Below are positions 57,966-64,000 of a DNA stretch of 64,000 bases, piece after piece. Position numbers and translations under genes: made by a program. This stretch comes from Protea cynaroides. Its lineage: Eukaryota > Streptophyta > Magnoliopsida > Proteales > Proteaceae. Numbering within the stretch: position 1 is the stretch's first letter; each line of letters begins with the position of its first letter. The stretch spans positions 83,334,149 to 83,398,148 of the forward strand of contig CM053266.1 of the NCBI GenBank assembly GCA_028583415.1. Direction: 5' to 3'. Under the pieces are notes generated by a model. That model was not told the DNA's origin. It saw nothing but the letters and a program-made list of their open reading frames with translations, and searched no databases.

Positions 57966-60002
57966 TGTAAGATTCGCATGCCATGAACCCGGTCTAACCT
58001 TACACTTCGTGTCGTGACCAGTCTACATATCATGGTCGAGCCAAGTGGACCAAGTGCATGAAGAAACCCAAGACCCAATATAAAATTTAACTCAAAAATA
58101 GTCAAAATGAGGGTAGGGTCGCATGCCTAAACAGGTAGGGTCGACCCCACCTCAACAGAAGTCCAACCCATGACTTTTTTGAAGTGGGGTCGCATGTTTT
58201 AAAACGTAGGTTCTTGGATTATGCGACCCTACATCCGACCCTACATGCGACCCTATACCCTAGGGTCTCACGTTTTAAAAAACGTAGGATCTCAGTACAT
58301 CCGACCCTACGTCTAACCCTATGAAAACAGCACGGACGTCTGACCCTACGAAAGCAACACGAACCAGAAATTAGAAAACCTTCCTAATTCGAAGGGGGTT
58401 TTTCCTAAACTCATTGGGGGTTATTATGGAGGGTTTTTCTCTATAAAGAGGACGTCCCTAAGCCTCTTTCACTCCTTTAAAACCCTAATTAAAAGTGAGA
58501 GCAAAAGAAAGAAGGAAGAGAAGAAGAGAAGGAAACTTGAAGAAGAAGACTAAGGAAGAGGAGGAAGCTCAGAGAAACCTCTGAATAAAGGTATGAACCT
58601 AATTCCTTACCTGAATAAAAGATTGTAGAATAGTTATGAAGAACATAAGATTAGGAGAAACCCAAATCATCCAACCATGGACAAGTTTCAAGAGATTTCA
58701 TGGAGGAAATAATTATGGACTATGAATAGTGTATAACTTGTAGTTTTGAGCCATATAACAATCATAGAATGGACCATAAAAGTAAGCCAAAGGATCCAAA
58801 CATGAAAGAATGGACTTTAGAATGAAAGGTCGACTCAGAATACGTATGGTCACACGTAGGGTCGAATGATATCTGACCCTACGAGACCACAGGATCGACC
58901 ACATGCCCTCGGGAAGTCCCAGGAAGGGTGTCGTCGCACGTAGGGTCGAATGGTATCCAACCCCACATCCGACCCTACACCCTAGGGTCGCAGAAACTAC
59001 TACCCTAGGTGCGACCCTACCCTGCGACCCTATAGTTTCTGTTAGTCTAAATTTAACGAAATTAATTCTAATTAAAATCTATCGACTTGTTAGGTCTTTC
59101 TAGTGATTTGAAAGTAATTCATAAAGCTTGAACGAGGATTTACGCTCAATCAAAGGTGAGGGAACAAGACCTAAACTAATTGGCTGATAATGAACTATTT
59201 TCGTTTATTGAGTCCAATACCATGTATGATTTTATGATTGTATGATTGTAATGTGCATATCACATGTCATCTACTATTCCTGTTATTACTGTCCATGCAT
59301 ATTTAATTCAGTTTATTTATAACATGATGATGATTATGATGCTAGGAATAGGCATGTGAATATATGTGTGTGGTTAGTGTGCTTGATGCGAGTGGAGCAT
59401 CAGGGGGAAGACGTGACACTGTGGTTCATCCTGGTCACCAGACTCTAGCTCTATCTCTACTCAAGTCTTGTCCACTAACATCATCGTATTGCCATTACCT
59501 TAGAACTATTACATCGTAGGGCATCAGGGGAGGTGGTCTCGGACCGTGTAGTCTCTGACTCTGTCGGGGGGCCTTAGCTCTATCTCTATGGACGTATTGA
59601 GGGATGCTGGGGTGAGGCCTTGGATACACTATTTGACATTAGGATTGGTTAGTTGCGAGCCTAGTTTGCAAGCCCTCTCCAACAGGGGCTTACTTGTTGG
59701 TATGGGTAGAGCATCAGGGGAAGTATGATACGGTGCAATCCTAAGCACTTTAGCTCTATCTCTATTCAATGGTGGTGGACGACAATGGTGTTTGGTCCGT
59801 TGGTTGGGCTTACACACCCTGTGTATAGAGGTGAGACGGCCACCGAATCTTTCTATAGCACATTGCAAACTTATGAACCGGACCAAAGATATGAATTGAA
59901 TGCATGCATATGTTTTGTTACATTGTTTTGTTTACTCACTGAGCTCAATTTGGAGAGCTGACCCTCGCGCGCACAATTCTTTTTAGTTTCTGATGTTGTA
60001 GG
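57966..60002 (+). repeat. Partial LTR of a further chromovirus family, opposite orientation
   Basis: It begins TGTAAGATTCGC on the plus strand and reads like the reverse complement of the element C LTR (CTATAGCACATTGCAAACT, GACCAAAGATATGA, CTCACTGAG). It stops at 60002, where an A-family LTR starts, so its last few hundred bases are missing. A TATAAAG box lies at 58442-58448 on the plus strand. CGACCCTAC and GGGTCG motifs cluster at about 58105-58360 and 58833-59030, on both sides of the box. Confidence 0.8.
58442..58448 (+). promoter_or_regulatory. TATA box of the plus-oriented LTR
   Basis: TATAAAG followed by the leader-like AAGCCTCTTTCACTCC, at the position equivalent to the boxes of the other LTRs. 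Confidence 0.6.
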
Positions 60003-61817
60003 TATCACACCCCAATTCTGATCCAACCAGAATGGTGTGAGTGAACCGTCATTGAACCAACGGTTCACACCAGGATCTCGAATAGACCGTGTCCACTCAT
60101 ACAAATCCATTGCACATAACCACAATCAGAATATAAATTGTACAGAGGAAGTCTTTAAATAAAATGAACTGAGAATCTATTAATAAATCTAAATAAAATA
60201 TCTAATTATTCAAATTCAAACATAAAATATAATATCCTTACATCCACTTAATCCCTCTGAAAATAACTAAAAATAAATAAAAATCAAATCAAAGGTACAC
60301 GCAGAAAGGGCACTCGCATGAAGCGTCATGCTCGTCCTCTCCTGCCTGTACACCTAGAGTAGCAACATCACCATACGCCGGAGCGTTCATATAGTCATCC
60401 ACCGCATAACCTGCATCAACATCTAAAAACATGTATATAAACAAAGGGTGAGCTCACAACTTAGCTCAGTAAGACAATCAGACAGTTTCACAATGTTATG
60501 CATGAGTAACAATCATTTTATGCTGTGGTCTGGTTTAAGTTTGCAATGTGCTATAGAAAGGTTTGGTGGCCCCCACATCTCTATACACGAGTGTGTGGCA
60601 CCTCATGGATCACACCCCCATTGACCCACATGCACGCATCATGGAATAGAGATAGAGCTAAGATATCCCTGTACCTCCCCTAATGCTCTACCCATATCAG
60701 TACCTAAGCCCCTACTGGCCAGGGCTTGCAAACTGGCCTCGCAACTAACCAATCCTATATGTCATCAATGTAGGCTCTATAGCCGTCTACGGCATAGAGA
60801 TAGAGCTAAGGCATCCCCGTACCTCCCCTGATAATCTATCCGCAACTAACCCACTAGGATAAAACAATACGCAGGTAGACCCTATCCCAACATAACTTCC
60901 TACGGCATAGAGATAGAGCTAAAGCATCGTGGACAAGCCAGCGTCGACCTCGGAGACCACAGTGCCACATAACCATGGCCAGGCCAGCATCAACATCGAA
61001 GACCACCATACCACGACCTTCCCCTGATGCCCTACCTGTACCAAGCATGTTAAGATAGAATACTACAAAAGGTGCCAGTGTGAGGAATGATCCCAGGCTC
61101 CATGCCCTACTCCATACACCAACGAAAACAATCACATGTCTAACAATCACATCCTATCCATGCATGAACAATAATAATAACGAAAAGTCAAGGATGGCAT
61201 GTGAATATGCACAAACATCACATCATATATATTCAAGTTATTAACAATGATTTACTGTCCATTAATTATTAGGGTTTAGGTCAGATTCCCTTACTTGACG
61301 CTCGTTTGTTAGCTTACTCCACGTCGCAAGATACAAACGTGCTTTCACAAAGTCCTACAATATTATTAGGGTTTCATTAGAATATATTTCTTAAGGTTTC
61401 ATGTTGGTCAGAAACCAACAAGGTCCAAAACCAACCTTTCAGAGTTGACCGGTCGCAACATAGCGGTTGTAGCTCTGTGAGCAAACTAGCAACCGGTATG
61501 GTCGACCGGTATGTCTCCGAAAGACCATACACTTGGTTTTTCGACTACCGTCGATCGATCTCCTTGGATTTTCAGGGTTTCTCCTATCCATTCTAAGTCT
61601 AATCTTTGAGTTAGAGTTATCCCCAACTCATTCAAGTCTTATTTCGATGAATATCATATCGGAACACTCAAATCTAGGGTTTGACGGTAAATTAGGGTTG
61701 TAAGGTCCAGTTAGTGTTTTAGATCAATACCTACTTCGCATGGTATTGGTCCACCCATACAACTATCCTAGAGTCATAGGGTAAGAAGAGTGGTTAAAAC
61801 ACTTACCGTTGACTGTC
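60003..61817 (-). repeat. Truncated A-family LTR
   Basis: It begins TATCACACCCC, like the 5' LTR of A, and follows the A LTR until CACTTACCGTTGACTG. There it switches abruptly to copia-like sequence at 61818. The upstream motif cluster and TATA region are lost; the downstream cluster remains at about 61445-61515. Confidence 0.85.
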
Positions 61818-62426
61818 CTTAATCCATTGTTTGTAATTGGTTCCAGTAAGAACATGAATACTAACCAAACTGCTTGCATTAATAGACATCCTGAGATTAA
61901 AAGATAATGTATAATTATTGTGCAGTGTAGTAAATAAAACAATCACCCACACCACAAAACCAATCGTGCTAATATTTACACAACATACAAGCAAATAACC
62001 CTTTTTCGAGTCAACCAAAATACAAATTCATCCTTTGGGACAAATATGCACTTGATTCCCCGTGTTTGTGCAAAATAGATAATTAATAGAAATTCATACA
62101 TACAATTTTCTTGCACCAGAATATCAAAATACACATGCAAGTAAATTCATCCCGAGTTGACCAACTACACATTCCCCTTTGGGATACACATGCTGGTCTC
62201 CTCGGATCCGTGCAGTGACCGCGAAAAGAATAGTGATTCAAAAATCCCACCACCTTTGGGTTAATGAGACCCTTGAAGTCAAAATCTTTCTACTTATGTG
62301 CATGTACATACATTTAAAAGGCGTATGCCACCTTGGGTTAACACTTCGGTCTAGCGCCTGATGGAAATCTTGATGTATTATAAATGTTCTCCTTGAATTT
62401 GAGAGCACCTCGAAGAGACAAGGTTT
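61818..62426 (-). pseudogene. Copia 5' fragment (leader and gag start), minus strand
   Basis: The minus strand reads leader sequence, a probable splice acceptor (TTTTAATCTCAG), an ATG at 61887-61889 (MSINASSLVSIHVLTGTNYKQWIKD), then the junction with the truncated LTR at 61818. TGTNYKQWIK is the typical start of copia gag (UBN2 type). The LTR-like part (62151-62426) is an inverted copy of 63259-63546. Confidence 0.75.
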
Positions 62427-63040
62427 CATATTTTATTGGGCCCCAAAATTAGCCAAATTATATACCACACTGAAGATCTCGACGAGATGAATCCAACGCA
62501 AAAAACCGCACCTCAATCGGAGGTCGGACGCGCTCACACGAGCCCAAAGAAGATTCAGCCTTTTTTTTTTTGTTCCCTGAAACCGGTTCGGTCAGGATCG
62601 GATCGGTTCGGTTCTGAGCTGATCGGATCGGTCGAACCCGACCGAATATATATTAAACCCTCCTTTTTTTTTTAAATTCCTTCAAACCGAACCACTTTGG
62701 TCTGGCATAGTTGAACCAGAGAGTTGGTTTTTCGATCCAACCACCGGTTCACAATTGAACCGACCCCGGTCCAAAAATTATGGCTAACCGGGTCAAAATC
62801 CGGGTTCTTCGGGTCAAAATAATCGGGTTTGTGGGTCAGATTCTGGGTCAAGTTAATGGGTCATCGGGTCGAAAAAAAACTCGGGCATTGACCCGATGAC
62901 TTGGTTTAATGTCATTTTATAGGATTTTCTAATTATTTGTACCATATATCTTGATGAACTATTGTGCATGTTTTCAATGAATGTTTAGCTTTATATTTGA
63001 AATATAATTGTGACATTCATGTTGTTTTAAAATCCCATTT
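62427..63040. other. Spacer between copia arms with CGGTTCGGT and GGGTCAAAAT simple repeats
   Basis: Non-coding. Short repeats of TCGGATCGGTTCGG at about 62595-62640 and of CGGGTCAAAAT at about 62790-62870; T-runs at 62562 and 62664. Confidence 0.5.
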
Positions 63041-63065
63041 TTGCTGCAAAGAGAGTTTGGTGATA

Positions 63066-63325
63066 TTATGATGGAATTCGATGGAACCCACCAAAGTGGC
63101 ACACCTTATTTCATTATGATGTCTTCAAACTCAAGACTATATATTTATCAATGCTTCAAAGTAAGGGACTGTTCACCCAAGGGTGGCATTACCAAACACG
63201 CTATTGTGAGAGTTTGTGAGTATCATGTTGGGATCTCGGTGGAACCCACTAAAGTGGTAAACCTTGTCTCTTCAGATGCTCTCAAATTCAAGGAGAGCAT
63301 TATAAATACATCAAGAATTTCACAC
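63066..63325 (+). repeat. Tandem duplication in the copia LTR
   Basis: GGAACCCACCAAAGTGG at about 63082 and GGAACCCACTAAAGTGG at about 63241 each start a similar stretch (TCTTCA/GATGCTCTCAAA-TTCAAG), about 160 bp apart. Confidence 0.6.
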
Positions 63326-63552
63326 CGCAAGAGCGCATAGACCGAAGTGTTAACCCAAAGGTGGCACTACCAAGCCTTTTAAATGTATGTACATGCACAT
63401 AAGAGAAAGATTTTGACTCAAGGGTCTCATTAACCCAAAGGTGGTGGGATTTTTGAATCACTATTCTTTCGCGGTCACCAGCACGGATCTCGAGGAGACC
63501 ACCGCATGTTTATCCCAAAGGAGAATGTGTAGTTGGTCAACTCGGGAAATGA

Positions 63553-64000
63553 AATGGAACCAATTACAAACAATGGATTAAGGATCTAGAAATATCTTTA
63601 GGTATGCTAGACCTTGATATGGGTATCATGGAGGATAAGCCTGCTGAACTCATATATTCTAATACCCCAGAAGAAAAACAATACATGGTGAAATGGAAAA
63701 ACCCCAACAAAAAATGTTTGCTAATGATTAGGCGTTATGTCCCTGACTCTATATTAGATGGAATTGAGAGAAAGGAAACAACCAAAAGTTTATTGAAAGG
63801 CATTAAAGCAAGATATGAGAAAACTGAGAAAGCTGAGATGGGCACCCTAATGGCAAAACTGTCTACCACTGTTTATGATAGAAAAGGTAATGTTACAGAT
63901 CACCTTGTAGGACTTGCTGGTATAGCTGAAAAACTCAGAGAAATAGGACATCTTGTTGATAAGGATCATTTGGTATATTTGGCAATGAAATCTTTACCTA
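63553..64000 (+). pseudogene. Copia gag, N-terminal part, cut by the window edge
   Basis: The frame reads GTNYKQWIKDLEISLGMLDLDMG, EKQYMVKWKNPNKKCLLMIRR, VPDSILDGIERKETTKSLL, LMAKLSTTVYDRKGNVTDHL and AIEKLREIGHLVDKDHLV-like residues, open to position 64000. It matches the UBN2-type gag of plant copia elements. The start codon and the first residues (present in the inverted copy at 61889) are missing because of a deletion, and a TGA lies directly upstream. Continuation lies beyond the window. Confidence 0.85.

Larger units (their letters stand above)
62151..63546. repeat. Inverted repeat of copia LTR sequence (arms 62151-62426 and 63259-63546)
   Basis: The arms are 276 and 288 bp with scattered differences and small indels, about 830 bp apart. 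Shared blocks include ATCCCACCACCTTTGGGTTA, TGTGCATGTACATACATTTA and GGTTAACACTTCGGTCTA. The right arm holds a plus-strand TATAAATA at 63301-63308. Confidence 0.85.

Overview
The window is plant nuclear heterochromatin. Almost everything recognisable is transposable-element DNA: Ty3/gypsy LTR retrotransposons of the chromovirus (Tekay/Del-like) and Tat types, copia fragments, one 5'-truncated L1-type LINE and one small MITE. One 7.1 kb block looks like organelle (mitochondrial) DNA. I found no ordinary host gene, and nothing fixes the species beyond 'flowering plant'.

Layout. The oldest layer from 1 to about 48 kb is a plus-strand Tat-type gypsy element. Its pol survives as scraps: RNase H at 19386-19720, a second (archaeal-type) RNase H at 22007-22588, and integrase at 44261-44640. 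An antisense accessory gene follows at about 45.45-47.99 kb. Into this host went: (1) chromovirus X (1-19385, minus strand, left end outside the window); (2) chromovirus A (1446-13501) inside the integrase of X, with target-site duplication (TSD) CCTTY; (3) a solo LTR at 19721-22006 (TSD GATGA); (4) a second solo LTR at 22589-44260 (TSD TAAAT). That second solo LTR was later split by chromovirus C (23141-35246, TSD GGTTT/GGATT) and by the organelle-like block (36430-43573). The block itself carries another Tat fragment. From 48 kb on come AT-rich DNA, tandem repeats, a copia-like LTR fragment, a Tourist-like MITE (54853-55117), a LINE 3' end (about 55280-56351), an LTR in the opposite orientation (57966-60002), a truncated A-family LTR (60003-61817), and two head-to-head copia fragments, one running off the right edge.

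How the genes work together. A and C are diverged families with the same unusual plan. Between the primer-binding site and gag they carry a second gene on the opposite strand, of the type usually labelled 'putative plant transposon protein'. It is divergent from gag and has a probable 5' UTR intron. The gag/antisense spacer holds a family-specific cluster of GGTCG-core dyad motifs, and the same family's motifs occur on both sides of the TATA box in its own LTRs. In both families gag and protease are separated by a short probable intron with an in-frame TAG. Splicing would make Gag-Pol and retention would make Gag alone. In C the protease frame is closed inside the intron, so simple frameshifting cannot explain it. 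These are the most interesting signals in the window.

All coding regions of A, X and the Tat host carry stops or frameshifts. C is less damaged but also has several. Every stop identified by eye in A is a single C-to-T change from a Gln or Arg codon, as expected for methylated DNA decaying in heterochromatin.
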